Source of the DNA: Eriocheir sinensis
Taxonomy: Eukaryota; Arthropoda; Malacostraca; Decapoda; Varunidae
NCBI RefSeq assembly: GCF_024679095.1
Contig: NC_066518.1
Span: forward strand, 2,928,949-2,992,948
Length of the DNA stretch: 64,000 nucleotides
Direction of reading: 5' to 3'
Under the pieces are notes generated by a model, which saw nothing but the letters and a program-made list of their open reading frames with translations, did no database searches and had not been told where the DNA came from. How positions within the stretch are numbered: position 1 is the stretch's first letter; each line of letters begins with the position of its first letter. Shown here piece after piece: positions 53,695-63,300 of this stretch. Both the position numbers and the translations under genes were made by a program.

Positions 53695-53983
53695 GAGTAA
53701 AGATGGGGGCATACGCTACAGCTGAGTGTGGCCGCAATGCTCATCTCTGTGGCACTGGCCCTTGACCATTGGTGGAAAGAACCCATCACTCCAGGACAGG
53801 GTCAGCGTGACATCCGGGTTACCACAATATACCTTCCCCAGGTTTCCCCAGGTACCCATTTATCGATCAGCCTGAAAGGGTGGATAATCAGCTGGGTGAG
53901 CGGCACGCTGACTGCCCAGGTCAGGATTCAAACCCAGGGCACGGGTTCGTAGCAAGGCACACTAACCACTAGACCATGGAGGC
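53695..53983 (-). mobile_element. SINE family 1, near full-length
   Basis: Minus strand: GCCTCCATGGTCTAGTGGTT opens a tRNA-like head (A box TGGTCTAGTGGTTAG, B box GGGTTTGAATCC). The body follows (CAGTCAGCGTGCCGCTC, GATCGATAAATGGGTACC, AACCCGGATGTC, GAGATGAGCATTGCGGCC), ending in AGCTGTAGCGTATGCC and a CTTTAC tail. About 285 bp. Fragments occur at 23.23, 24.99, 25.14 and 55.08 kb. The tail on other copies is an ACCTTT hexamer run rather than poly-A. Confidence 0.87.
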
Positions 53984-54300
53984 ATACAAATAAAGATCCA
54001 AGGGGTGAGAAATTTTCTATACGAGGACAGACTTAATTAAGCATCTAATGCAGCCAATCTCAACAAGATGAGAAAACAGTTACAACAAGCAAATGAACTG
54101 AAGTTGGTAACCCATGGCTGCCCTGCACACATTCTAAATGTATTGGCTCATGGTTTGGAAATAGGCAACATAAAAGAACATGTACTTCATATTGTAAAAT
54201 ACTTTTGAAAACATCACTCTGCCTCAGCAAGATACCATCAGAAAGGCGGTCAGTGTCTTGTTCTGCTCCAGGACACTGGACGGACCATGTGTGGCTGATG
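53984..54300 (+). pseudogene. hAT transposase fragment
   Basis: The plus frame reads SNAANLNKMRKQLQQANEL, KLVTHGCPAHILNVLAHGLE and IGNIKEHVLHIVKYF, then a stop, then KHHSASARYHQKGGQCLVLL and QDT. The C-P-A-H segment with the following hydrophobic LNxLAHDL-like run, and the KYF-x-NHH stretch, are the conserved central part of hAT (ZBED-related) transposases. An in-frame TGA after KYF, and one after CG, show it is dead. No BED zinc finger or C-terminal dimerisation domain is found. It lies 320 bp upstream of a hAT-like 3' end. Confidence 0.85.
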
Positions 54301-54439
54301 GAAGATATATATAATGAATTAACCAGCTCAGAAAAAAAAAAATTGTGAAGTTGACAAGGAAAATATTGATATCAAACTTAGAGTGTTTTCTTTGTTTATT
54401 TCTCCATTCTATGTTGTTGCCCTGCAATAAGATCAAGAT

Positions 54440-54626
54440 TTAAATCAGTGACATTAAAAAAAATCAAATAATATAAATCTTGATTGAAATCATTGATTTA
54501 AAAAAAAAAAATCATTGATATAAATCTTTATTTAAATCAATGATTTAAAAAAATAATAATTTGATTTAAATCTTGATTTAAATCAATTATTTAAAAAGAA
54601 TAATTTGATTTAAATCAAACAACCCT
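54440..54626 (+). mobile_element. hAT-like 3' end with GATTTAAATC palindromes
   Basis: About 180 bp of repeated GATTTAAATC/TTGATTTAAATCAA palindromes with A-runs, ending AAATCAAACAACCCTG. A CCCTG terminus is the usual right end of hAT elements (CAGGG at the left). The satellite resumes immediately after it. With the transposase remnant just upstream, this looks like one internally decayed hAT copy, though the left end was not found. Confidence 0.7.
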
Positions 54627-55072
54627 GCAGTAAAGTGAAGTTTTCTTTATCCATTTTTAATTAAGTTGCTGCCTGTCATGTGTTTATGGATACCCTAAGC
54701 TTAATCTATCCATAAAACATTTTTTTATATTTGTGCAGTCTAAATTTATATGTGCACCCTTAGTAATGGAACTTTTTATCTAACAAAGTGAGCTCTATCA
54801 TTGTTGATAGCTATACATTTCTGTTTCTCATGTGTTTGGAGATACCCACAACCTAACTTAACCATAAAAGTTTTCATTTATGTGCCGCCAGTAAATTCAT
54901 ATATGCACCCACAGTAATTAAACTTTTCATCTATCAGAGTGAGGTCTTTCTTAGTTGATTTATACTTTAATTCTGCCTTTCATGTGTCCGAAGATATTGT
55001 AACTCCAACCCAATTATAAAGCAGACTTCATAAAGGTGTGCATAGTAAATTTTTACATGCAGGGTGGTGCTT
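54627..55072 (+). repeat. ~155-bp satellite, block 5
   Basis: Anchors GCCTGTCATGTGTTTATGGA (about 54670), TTTCTCATGTGTTTGGAGAT (about 54825) and GCCTTTCATGTGTCCGAAGA (about 54977) are spaced about 153-155 bp. Each is followed by ACCATAAAA or a variant, then TATGTGC and AATTCATATATGCACCC. Confidence 0.87.
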
Positions 55073-55074
55073 AC

Positions 55075-55376
55075 AAATAAAGGTAAAGTTTGGGGCATAT
55101 GCTATAACTTCCCGTGACCTCGGTGCACATCGTCCCAATCGCCCTTGAGCCGGTGGTGGAAACGGAAGAACGCATTAACCTAAGACACAGAACCAATGGG
55201 ACATCCGGGTTACCACTGTTTACCTTTCGCAGGTTTCCTCAGGTACCCATTTATCGACCAGCGTGAAAGGAAGAATGAACAGTCGGGCGATGCGTGCGCC
55301 GTCTGCCCGGGCCGCGATTCGAACTGGGACCCACGGATTCGTCGCTAGGCACACTAACCGCTGCACCACGGAGGCA
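55075..55376 (-). mobile_element. SINE family 1, full-length
   Basis: Minus strand: GCCTCCGTGGTGCAGCGGTT (A box TGGTGCAGCGGTTAG), B box CAGTTCGAATCGC, GCAGACGGCGCACGC, GGTCGATAAATGGGTACC, AACCCGGATGTCCC, CACCACCGGCTCAAGGGC, ending GCATATGCCCC and AAACTTTACCTTTATTT. About 300 bp. Inserted in the satellite, whose typical text (GTGCATAGTAAATTTTTACA) stops just left of it. Confidence 0.88.
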
Positions 55377-55482
55377 CTGACAAATGCGCTCTTAAAATAT
55401 CAGTAAAAAGCTATATGATAACGAGGATAGTAGGTTGTTTTTGAGTCGTTGCTGATTCCCTATTATCTCCTTGCATGTTATG

Positions 55483-55526
<44 letters not shown>

Positions 55527-55940
55527 TCATCTTTTACCTCGTCCTTGACCAGTAACCTCTCCTAAATTTATAAGGTTAATGGACTGTTGACCTGACATAC
55601 TTCCTCCATCCCCCTCATCCTACTCTTCTTCCTCTCTGACATCGTTCGCACCCTCCCCTTCTTCACCCTCTGCCTTCTCTGTACCCTCCTTTTTTCTTGA
55701 TACTTCCTCCCCCCCTTTCCCCCATCTATTCCTTTCTCACCACCACCACCACGACAGATAGAAGTTTTGCCGCTTCATGGACCGCCCTTGTCCCACATGC
55801 CACGCGCAGACTCACCATTCGGGGATGCGGTTTGTGGGCTGGCTGCATGGGAGCACACCGACCCTCCCTAGACCGGAAAGTGTCATAATACTCCTGCAAT
55901 TCCAAACACTGCTGACGATGGGGCTTGATCGTTAGGTTAG
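55377..55940. other. No gene; (GT)n at 55485-55523
   Basis: Possibly a worn satellite remainder, then a GT array (about 39 bp) and C/T-rich DNA. A short CCACCA run (55740-55754). No gene recognised. Confidence 0.5.
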
Positions 55941-55941
55941 C

Positions 55942-56083
55942 TTTTTTTCCAGCTAAAGAAACAGCTCAAGGGCAACAAAATAAGGTGTTAAAAAAAAAAA
56001 AAAGAAGAAGCCCGCTAATCGCTGTTCCCACAAAGACAAAAGTAATGAGCCGCCAAAAGAGAGGTCAATTTCGGCAAACGACG
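55942..56083 (-). mobile_element. LINE 3' tail (truncated copy)
   Basis: Plus strand: T-run, CAGCTAAAGAAACAGCTCAA, GGGCAACA, an A-run, AGCCCGCTAATCGCTG, GCCAAAAGAGAGGTCAATTT, CGGC. Antisense to the family. A satellite unit follows directly. Confidence 0.85.
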
Positions 56084-56165
56084 ACCGACAAATATAATTC
56101 TACCATAAAATTCTTCATGTATGTGTCCTCGGGAAGCTTATATCTGCACTCTGTAATAAGTTAAC
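56084..56165 (+). repeat. ~155-bp satellite, outlying piece
   Basis: ACCATAAAATTCTTCATGTA, TGTGTCCTCGG and AAGCTTATATCTGCACTCTG match the satellite unit, so the array once extended to here. Confidence 0.75.
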
Positions 56166-56425
56166 GTGACCAGACCACTTCCTACCTGTTGTTAATGTGG
56201 GACGCCAGGTAAGGCTCATCAAAGGTGGAAGCCCCGAACGTGCCGAGAAGCCCATGAGCCAAGTGTTTGATGAAGGAGGTGATTGCGAGGCGGGGCTGCA
56301 GTGTTAGACCATTGGCTGATGTGGTTCACGGCACGTTCAAAGCAGCCTTTTTGTGAGGCTTGCCTGGTGGCCCACAACGTTACCCACCGTGACCTGACCC
56401 CAAAACTGTTATCATGATTAATACG
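56166..56425. other. No gene recognised
   Basis: Mixed, moderately GC-rich sequence with tRNA-unrelated direct words (CGTGCCG, GCACGTTC). It may belong to an unknown repeat. No family recognised. Confidence 0.35.
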
Positions 56426-56426
56426 G

Positions 56427-56428
<2 letters not shown>

Positions 56429-56479
<51 letters not shown>

Positions 56480-56487
56480 CATCATCA
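56429..56487. repeat. (ATT)n microsatellite
   Basis: About 50 bp of ATT, then ATC triplets. Confidence 0.95.
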
Positions 56488-57290
56488 TTATCACCAACTG
56501 TTGATATCTTGTGATTGGTGGTAGAATTAACCGTATTAGTAAATATTATCCGTTAAAACTGTATTTCTTCTATTATGGTTATAACGTCTTTCTGAACTTG
56601 ATATCATGTATAAGTTCGAGCACTTAGATATTTCCAGACATAATGCTGACGTGTTTGTATTTGTTTGTGGTAAAATCATAGATGACGCAACACACACACA
56701 CACACACACACACACATCATAAAAAAAGTAATCTTCTTATACCGTCGCTCATTACGATAACTTTTCTTCCTTCCCGTTATGATATGTGGTGGCAGTAATC
56801 TTGTCATATAGTTTTCCAGGAACCAAAAACAATTAATTTGCTGCGACTAAGAAAAACAACCTACTGTGGCACGAGAGAGAGAGAGAATAGGTGAAGGTGA
56901 CGTGGAAGTGATGTGTCCTGAAGTGTCCCCTCACCACAAGCCTTTTTTTATTTTTAGTTTCCTGCGAATCCTCTTCACACCCACACAGCCTCTTGTCTTT
57001 GCTCCTCCGCTACCCCCGCCCATCTCCTCTTTCTCCCCATTGGTTTTTACTTCCCTCCTCCAACTTGTTCTCTCTCAAATCAAGTAATGACACAGTTGGT
57101 AAGAAGCGGGACCGTGATTCAAAGGAAGGACATACGAACTGGCCTTAGGGGATACACGTCGGAAATGTAAATAAAGAGATGAATTGTGTTTGATTGAAAA
57201 GCGTGTGAGGGACGGAAGGAAGGGGAAAGCAGTAATGTGATGGAAGGGCATGGAAGATAAGAAGAGGTGAGCAACTATGGTAAAGAGGGA
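56488..57290. other. No gene; short CA array
   Basis: CA at 56690-56716. The rest is mixed sequence with a C/T-rich part (56970-57070). Nothing supported. Confidence 0.45.
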
Positions 57291-57294
57291 AGGA

Positions 57295-57680
57295 AAATTA
57301 TATTAGAAGGAGGGTCTTATGGGGGAAAAGAAGGGTAAAAACAGTACTAATGAAGGAAGGAAGGTGAAAACAAAAGAAAAATAAAGGAAAATAATGAAAG
57401 TAATGAGATACAGCGTTTAAGGGGAGGGAATAGAGAGATAATTTGTAACTAAGGGAGTGACATAACATAGCGAAGAAAATTATTAGGAGAGGCTTATGAG
57501 GAAAAAAAGAGGGAAGATCAGTATTAATGGAGGAAGAAAGGAAAAACAGAAAGAAAGATAGGTAAAAATAAGAGAATAGAAGGGGGAGATAATGAAGATA
57601 TTGAGATAGAAATATTAAGGGAGGGGAATAGAGATAACTGATGACTTTAGGGAAAAAAACAACAACTAGACGAAACTGTA
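57295..57680 (+). repeat. Tandem pair (~187 bp) of purine-rich unit
   Basis: ATTATATTAGAAGGAGGGTC (57298) and ATTATTAGGAGAGGCTTATG (57479) start two related units. The better-conserved second unit contains GAGGAAGAAAGGAAAAACAG, GAAGGGGGAGATAATGAAGA, GGGGAATAGAGATAACTGAT and CTAGACGAAACTGTAT. A third copy lies at 59375-59580. Confidence 0.85.
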
Positions 57681-57689
57681 TAAAATAAC

Positions 57690-57690
<1 letters not shown>

Positions 57691-57773
<83 letters not shown>
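57691..57773. repeat. (GA)n microsatellite
   Basis: About 83 bp of GA. Confidence 0.97.
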
Positions 57774-57776
<3 letters not shown>

Positions 57777-58740
57777 ACAAAACGCAGCAAGAGGGTGTAA
57801 GGCGTGAAGAAAAACTGTATGTCTCAAGTGAAGGAAAAGGTCATCAGAGTCTGTCAGGGGGTGAGAAAAAAAAAGAAAAGAAAACTAGGAAAGAAGCAGA
57901 AACAGAGACAAACAATGATGAACGAGAAATTCCCTTTAAGCATCCAGGGAGTGAAATGTGACGACGACGACGATGATGGGAGGGAGATGACCGTGTGTGG
58001 GAGGAGGAGGAGGAGGAGGAGGAGGAGGATATTGAAATGGAGGAGGAAGCGTGGGAGGAATTCGAAGAGGAACAAGAGGTGATACGACAGGAGAAAGACG
58101 AGGAAGAGCAATGGGAAGAGACAGGAGGAAGAGGAAAATGAAGAAGAGGAGGAGGAGAGATTGACATGAAGATGCTGAAAGTAAAATAAATGTGAAATAA
58201 CGAGTATAAGCAGGAAGAAGAGAATCAGTAGTATATATTTGTAATAGCAGGAAGCAGCAGCAGGAGGAGGAGGAGGAGGAGAACGAGGAGGAGGAGGAGG
58301 GTCGAGAGGTTACTAAAGAGTGATGGACAGAAAGTTGCTAGAGGTTGACAGCTGGAGGTCAGGCGTGGGGTATGTCTCCTTCCTCCTCCTCCTCCTCCTT
58401 CTTCTCCTCTTCTTCTTCCTCTTGCGCTCCTTTGTTTCTCTTGCTCCACCTCACTCTTCCTCCCCCCTCCTCTCGTTCACTCCCTGCAAGACTTAACCAA
58501 ATATTTATACTCGCTATCTTTGTCGCCCATCCCACCCTCCCTCCCTCGTGGCTGTGATTTGGAAAGAGGAGAGGAAGGAGAGAAGCAGGAAAGACGAGGA
58601 AGAGGAGGTGTAGTAGGAAGAGAAGGTGGAAGAGGAGGAGGAGGAGGAGGAGGAGGAGGAGGAGGAGATACAGTAAGAAGAGAAGGTGGTGGAGGAGGAG
58701 GAGGAGGAGGAGGAGGGTAGACAAGAAAAATAAGCAGCGT
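57774..58740. repeat. GGA/CCT triplet-rich region
   Basis: Includes GAC/GAT triplets (57960-57975), GGA runs (58002-58030, 58262-58300), a CCT run (58380-58410) and GGA runs (58630-58672, 58690-58716). Plus-strand CCT and GGA blocks are complementary. All frames are low-complexity. Confidence 0.85.
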
Positions 58741-58849
58741 AACGTTACCTCTTAGTTTTCCTAGTGTCTGGGAAGAAATGCAGTCGAATGGATAAACAGG
58801 ATCGTCTATTTCTGAAACCGTGCTGGTATCCGGAAAGAAAAATATTGGT

Positions 58850-59070
58850 CGGTATTATAAGACACTTTTGCTTCTCACATCGGCTATATCTAAAGGTCAA
58901 AGAGGGGGTCAGTCGAGTTCTAATGAGTGTTTCTTCAGGTTCACGGTACAGGAGAAGGCTCACACTACCACCAGGGTCATAAAACTACTCCTGGAAATGC
59001 CCACAACTCCTGCGAAAGCCTTATCAAATATGCGTTCTTGAGCGGCGAGGTGTCTTATAATACGACCCAT
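58850..59070 (+). repeat. Second copy of the 12.2-13.3-kb element
   Basis: CTTCTCACATCGGCTATATC, TAAAGGTCAAAGAGGGGGTC, CGAGTTCTAATGAGTGTTTC, GTTCACGGTACAGGAGAAGG, CTCACACTACCACCAGGGTC, CTGGAAATGCCCACAACTCC and GCGAAAGCCTTATCAAATAT occur in the reverse-complement order of 12.25-13.1 kb. Here the 104-bp unit is present once, so the array at 12.6-13.06 kb is a local expansion. Confidence 0.87.
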
Positions 59071-59370
59071 TATGTCATCCTTCAGCAACTTGACTAGTAG
59101 TGACGTATACAATTATTTTAGTAAGGGGAAGGAACAAATCTTAGAGGAGTTTCAAGATGGAGTTATAAGGAAGAACAGAAGAAGGAAATTGTAAGAAGAG
59201 TAACTGGCGAGGGAAGGACGACTAACCCTTTTTTTTTTTAATCAAGGGTTTAGTAAGAAGAGGAAGTGGGTCAGTGGCGAAGGTACAGGTGGGGGAGAAG
59301 GATAGACAGTAGGGGTGTACAGCTCCCCCTCTCCTCCTCCCCTCCTATGTATAATGTATGTATGTGTGTT
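59071..59370. other. No gene recognised
   Basis: Purine-rich, then mixed sequence. Nothing supported. Confidence 0.4.
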
Positions 59371-59374
59371 CTGT

Positions 59375-59580
59375 TGTGAGGCTTGTGAGGAAAAAGGAGG
59401 AAAGACAGTATTAATGGAGGAAGAAAGGAAAAAAAGAAAGAAAGATAGGTAAAAAGAAGAGAATGGAAGGGGGAGATAAAGGTATTGAGATAGAAATGTT
59501 AAGGGAGGGAAATAGAGATAACTGATGACTTTGGGGAGTAACGTAACATTATGAAGGAAAAAAACTAGACGAAACTGTAT
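59375..59580 (+). repeat. Third copy of the 57.5-kb purine-rich unit
   Basis: GAGGCTTGTGAGGAAAAAGG, ATTAATGGAGGAAGAAAGGA, GAAGGGGGAGATAAAGGTAT, TAACTGATGACTTTGGGGAG and CTAGACGAAACTGTATCCC align with 57487-57680, by eye about 85-90% identical. Confidence 0.88.
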
Positions 59581-59607
59581 CCCTCATTTTTTGTTCATCT
59601 TTCCTTT

Positions 59608-59910
59608 TTTTTAATTTTTTACGGCAGTTGAATCAGCTTACGGGCAACAAAGAAAACAACAACAATACCGCCCCCCCCCCTCCCCCCGCGCTAATCAATG
59701 CTCCTATGAAAGAGAACGAGGTGGCTAAAAGAAGATTCGGATAGATTCGACTGACCTTTAACTTGTGTTCGTAAAGGCAGAGGAATCAGCAAAAACGAAA
59801 ACAACAACAACAATAAAAAAACCGGTAATCAATGCTCCTTTGAAAGATAATGAAGTGGCTAAAAGAAGATTCGAATAGATTTTACTGACCTTTAATTTGT
59901 GTTCGTAGTT
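59608..59910 (+). repeat. 134-bp tandem duplication, LINE-tail-like
   Basis: TAATCAATGCTCCTATGAAA (59692) recurs as TAATCAATGCTCCTTTGAAA (59826). Both have GAAAACAACAACAA upstream and GTGGCTAAAAGAAGATTCG, GACTGACCTTTAA and TTGTGTTCGTA downstream. The layout (T-run, CAGCTTACGGGCAACAAAG, GCTCCT, GTGGCTAAAAGA) resembles the antisense LINE tails, so it may be a distant subfamily. Confidence 0.75.
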
Positions 59911-60050
59911 AAACGCTATTTTTTTTTTTGTATATTGTTTTGTGTATAATTTGGGGTGCGTTTGCGAAGATACTGGGATCTGGCTACAGTGTTTGCTTCT
60001 CAATTCTCTTAACAATCTCAGACACTGGTTCATTTCAAGTTAGTTTTCGT
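59911..60050. other. Spacer, no gene
   Basis: T-rich, then mixed sequence. Confidence 0.4.
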
Positions 60051-60051
60051 A

Positions 60052-60234
60052 TTTTTTTTTACAGAAAAGGAAACAGCACAAGGGCAAAAAAAAAAAGGAA
60101 ACAATAATGAAAGAAAAAGCCTGCTACTCACTGCTCCTATAAAAAGCGTTCAGAGGAGTGGCCGAAAGATAGGTCAGTTTCGGGAGGAGAGGTGTCCTGA
60201 TACCCTCCTCCTGAAAGAGTTCAAGTCGTAGGCA
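60052..60234 (-). mobile_element. LINE 3' tail with last ORF2 codons
   Basis: One of the most complete tails. On the minus strand it begins GCCTACGACTTGAACTCTTT, reading AYDLNSFRRRV then SGHLSSRN and a stop, and continues through the UTR core to CTTTTCTGTAAA and an A-run. The AYDLNSF(K/R)RRV match to the 27-kb ORF ties the short tails to a coding LINE. The UTR after the stop is about 130 bp. Confidence 0.92.
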
Positions 60235-60431
60235 ATGTTTACTTATTAATGGCAAGTTTACTTCTATATGCCGAGGAGGAGGGGAATAGGAGGCTGTTGC
60301 TATTTTTTTTTCGCTTATTATGCTTTTATTTCCATGTAATTAATGACACACGCGTCCTTGTTTACATTTTGCGATTTATATACAAGTTTTTTTTCTTTTG
60401 TCTCCCACCCACACGTTATTATTATTATTAT

Positions 60432-60462
<31 letters not shown>

Positions 60463-61000
60463 TCTCCCTCGTGGACCTGGTGTGTATTTGTTTCTTATTA
60501 ATCTCACCGTGCTGCATTTTGATCTCTGCTGCTCTAGTTTCCTAACTGTTTTCTTTACTTTACTTATAGTCTTTTATAGTTCGTCAGTTTTTTTTACGTT
60601 AAATTCACTGGTCTACTGCACTTCTCAAAAACTACCTGAACGTTTTCAAATTGATTTTTCTTATATTCTGTTTTCCTCTCATTTCTTCTCGCCATCTTTT
60701 TCTCCTTACACCATTATTTCGCTTTTCTTGCTCCATTCTTCCTTCTCATTAATCTCGGATGCACGCTTCTTTTCTTGTCCTATTACTCGACGTCATCGCC
60801 TTGCCGTTCGCCCGCCTTTTCTCTTCCTTTTATCATATTGTTTTCTGGTGATGTTTGCCTGTTCTCTCCCGTATTTTTAGCATTTCGTTTTTCCACAGCG
60901 ATTTTTCCTTCACAAGTACACAAATTATACTCCGTCGGCTTCAATCACGCAGTTAACCTCAGCCACTAGTTGTAAATAGACATGACCTGGCTCTCTCAGT
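60235..61000. other. T-rich; ATT and GT arrays, no gene
   Basis: ATT (60416-60434) directly followed by GT (60435-60461), then T/C-rich DNA. Forward frames of 98 and 160 residues (60249-60545, 60398-60880) are F/L/S-rich. I recognise no domain and treat them as chance frames. Confidence 0.45.
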
Positions 61001-61140
61001 GGTCAGCTTAGCTAGCTAGCCGCTATCTATGGATATGAGCGACTTGTAGATTTTGGGTTTGCCGACTACTGGAGCACGTTTGAATTTTTCGCGCCTAGAA
61101 CATTTCGCTGAAGGTGGTTTTAGAAGCCTCCAATGCTTCG
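61001..61140. other. No feature
   Basis: Mixed sequence with an AGCTAGCTAGC palindrome near 61009. Confidence 0.4.
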
Positions 61141-61454
61141 CTACCTTTTGAGTTTCCTGAGGAACCTTGGAAGGGGGTGAGAGGCAACTGAGCTGTCCTC
61201 TACGTGCGACGTGACCCTTCTCCCGACTAAAAAGTGTTCTGGGCTATGGAGGCCGAATATAAAGGGAACGTCCATTGTGTAGACGAAAGATTCCTGCTCC
61301 GAAGTAAGACCTTGATGGTTAGTGAAGGACTTGTTTCCGAGCCACAAAGGCAAGACTGCGAGTGAGTTACGTAGGAGATGCAAGGAGGCCTAAGGGCGCG
61401 TAGGTAACCTTGGGAGTGTGCCAGTGGTGGGTGGTCACTGCTGTTTTGCCGCAT
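61141..61454 (-). CDS. Unrecognised open frames, possible gene fragment
   Basis: Two overlapping reverse frames (61141-61383, 80 residues; 61227-61454, 75 residues) lie in a 300-bp stretch free of simple repeats with balanced GC. The first contains NSLAVLPLWLGNKSF and TSEQESFVYTMDVPFIFGLH. Composition is protein-like, unlike almost every other frame here, but I recognise no family and see no splice sites or start context. It could be a fragment of an unknown mobile element or chance. Confidence 0.2.
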
Positions 61455-61560
61455 CGAAACGTGTGCAGCGGGTGGTTTTTCTGAGCATTTGCAGTTGCAA
61501 TGAACAGCTGGCTGGCTGCTCGCTCTAGGAACAATGAATGGTCTGTCGTGGATGATTATG
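61455..61560. other. No feature
   Basis: Short mixed sequence. Confidence 0.4.
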
Positions 61561-61564
61561 ACAG

Positions 61565-61830
61565 TTTAAGGCAGAGACAAATGGACGAGGGTGTCAAAGA
61601 AAAACATTATAGGAATTAGCTTTAGGTTAATTAATGGAAAAGATAGGCAAAATCTGGTTCACAGGATAGTGGATGAGTGGAACAAATTAAGGAATTGATG
61701 GAAACACGATTAAAAGCTTTGAATATTAATTAGATAGATGTAAGGAAGGGAAGGAGAGCTCGTGAATAACTCACTTTCAGGAGCTGCGATATGTAGGCCG
61801 TCTGAGCTCTTTTAGTCTCCTTATTAATCA
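61565..61830 (+). pseudogene. LINE ORF2 C-terminal tail remnant
   Basis: The plus frame at 61634-61697 reads NGKDRQNLVHRIVDEWNKLRN and a stop, matching the R-x-x-x-N-x-V/x-x-x-(V/I)V-x-x-WN-x-L motif that ends many Jockey/CR1-type LINE ORF2 proteins. The surrounding codons are broken. Downstream GATATGTAGGCCG, CTGAGCTCTTTTAGTCTCC and TTATTAATCATGTGTTCC look like the short 3' UTR of such elements. Confidence 0.7.
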
Positions 61831-62195
61831 TGTGTTCCCTGCATTTCTCCATTATTTAGTGAGGGCGTTTTCAGAGTTGGTATGCATCATTCCGATTCGC
61901 ACTCATACCACGAAAAAAAAAAAAAAATGACCGCCGTATGGAAATCAATTATTCCGAATTTTGCGTGTTTATTTTTATGCTGTAAGCCCAATATTTTTTT
62001 TTAACTCTCCTAATGCGAGTAACCATTGGAGCGGTGCGTACTGATCAGACACCCATCCTACTCTTTAATTTAGCTTCGTGTGTCCTGCGATTATACCTTC
62101 CATGGGGCAGTAACCTTTCCTACTTAATCTGTTACCTGTCCGTCCCAGTGATCTCTCCTCCTCTTCCTCCTCCTCCTTCTACCTGTCCGTCCCAA
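61831..62195. other. No gene recognised
   Basis: Mixed sequence with an A13 run near 61915. CTACCTGTCCGTCCCA(A/G)TGA occurs twice (62133, 62178). Confidence 0.45.
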
Positions 62196-62880
62196 TGATT
62201 CCTCCTCCTCCTCCTCCTCCTCCTCCTCCTCCTTCTCCGCCAGTGTCCCTATTGCATTATGTTATCAGGTCAGTGACGCCTCCACAGGGCACATATAGAT
62301 AGGAATTCGGGGCCTAAGAGGGAGGAGAAGAGGCGGCGGTGGCGGCGAGTTGGTGGTGGTGAGGAGGAAGAGGAGGAGGAGGAGGAGGAGGAGGAGGAGG
62401 AGGTGAATTACGGGAGGAAAGTGGAGAAAGGAGGGTAAGAAGGAAGAAATATTGGATGGTAACTGTGGAGAACGAAGGGAGAGCAGGAAGATAAAAAGAG
62501 GGAGGAGGGTAAATGGGAATAGAAGCAGGAAGTGGAGGAGGAGGAGGAGGAGTAGTAGTAGTAGTAGTAGGAGGAGGAGGAGGCCGCGGAAGACCAACAT
62601 TGTTTCCTGGTAGAAGAATTTCATTACGTTGTTGTTTCTGCATTCCTTACCTCCTATTATTTGACTCTCCTCCTCATGCTCTTCCACCTCTTCCTCCTCC
62701 ACCTCCTCCTTGTCCTTGTCCCTCTCCACCTCCATCTCTTTCACCTCCTCAATCTCCTCCACCTCGTCCTATACTCCTACATTCCTTGATCACCATATTC
62801 GTCGTCCTCCACCTCCTCCTCCTCCTCCTCCTCCTCCTCCTCTTCCTCCTCCTCCTGCCAGTAGCTAAGTGGGTGGACTG
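62196..62880. repeat. CCT and GGA triplet arrays in both orientations
   Basis: CCT (62200-62233), GGA (62355-62403), GGA then AGT then GGA (62534-62582), and CCT (62805-62852). Adjacent complementary triplet arrays make this segment able to form extended hairpins. Confidence 0.9.
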
Positions 62881-62921
62881 GGTGGCACCGAATCCTCTTG
62901 TAGGTGATGGATACGTCGCTT

Positions 62922-62922
62922 T

Positions 62923-62976
<54 letters not shown>
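62922..62976. repeat. (CA)n microsatellite
   Basis: About 54 bp of CA. Confidence 0.96.
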
Positions 62977-62978
<2 letters not shown>

Positions 62979-63059
62979 GTGGAGCATTCCTTTTGGGAGT
63001 GGGAGGGAGATGAGAAGGAAGAGTAAGTTTGGTCGCGTGGGTATTGTTGGATAAGGAAG

Positions 63060-63300
63060 TAATGGTGGTGGGTGATGGTGGTGGTGATGGTGGTGATGGT
63101 GGTGGTGGTGGGTGTTGATCTGGTAACAATGAGAAGGATGTACATACTAAGTGTTGGTGGTGGTGGGTGTTGATCTGGTAACAATAAGAAGGATGTACAT
63201 ACTAAGTGTTGGTGATGATGATGGTGGTAGTGGTAGTGATGGTGGGTGTTGATCTGGTAACAATGAGAAGGATACATACTGTTGGTTGTGATGGTGGTGA
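63060..63300 (+). repeat. GGT minisatellite with GTTGATCTGGTAACAA units
   Basis: GGTGTTGATCTGGTAACAA recurs at 63111, 63166 and 63245 (55- and 79-bp spacing). Each is followed by GAGAAGGAT or AAGAAGGAT and, in the first two, GTACATACTAAGTGTTGG. GGT/GAT triplets fill the rest and vary in number. Confidence 0.93.

Noticed and set aside
50640..55072. CCTAACCTAACC strings as interstitial telomere repeats
   Set aside because: Only two to three units at a fixed place in each satellite unit, with no uninterrupted TTAGG array.
55310..55376. tRNA-like sequence considered as a functional tRNA gene
   Set aside because: It is the head of a dispersed SINE. A clean cloverleaf with acceptor pairing is not evident, and the body follows directly.
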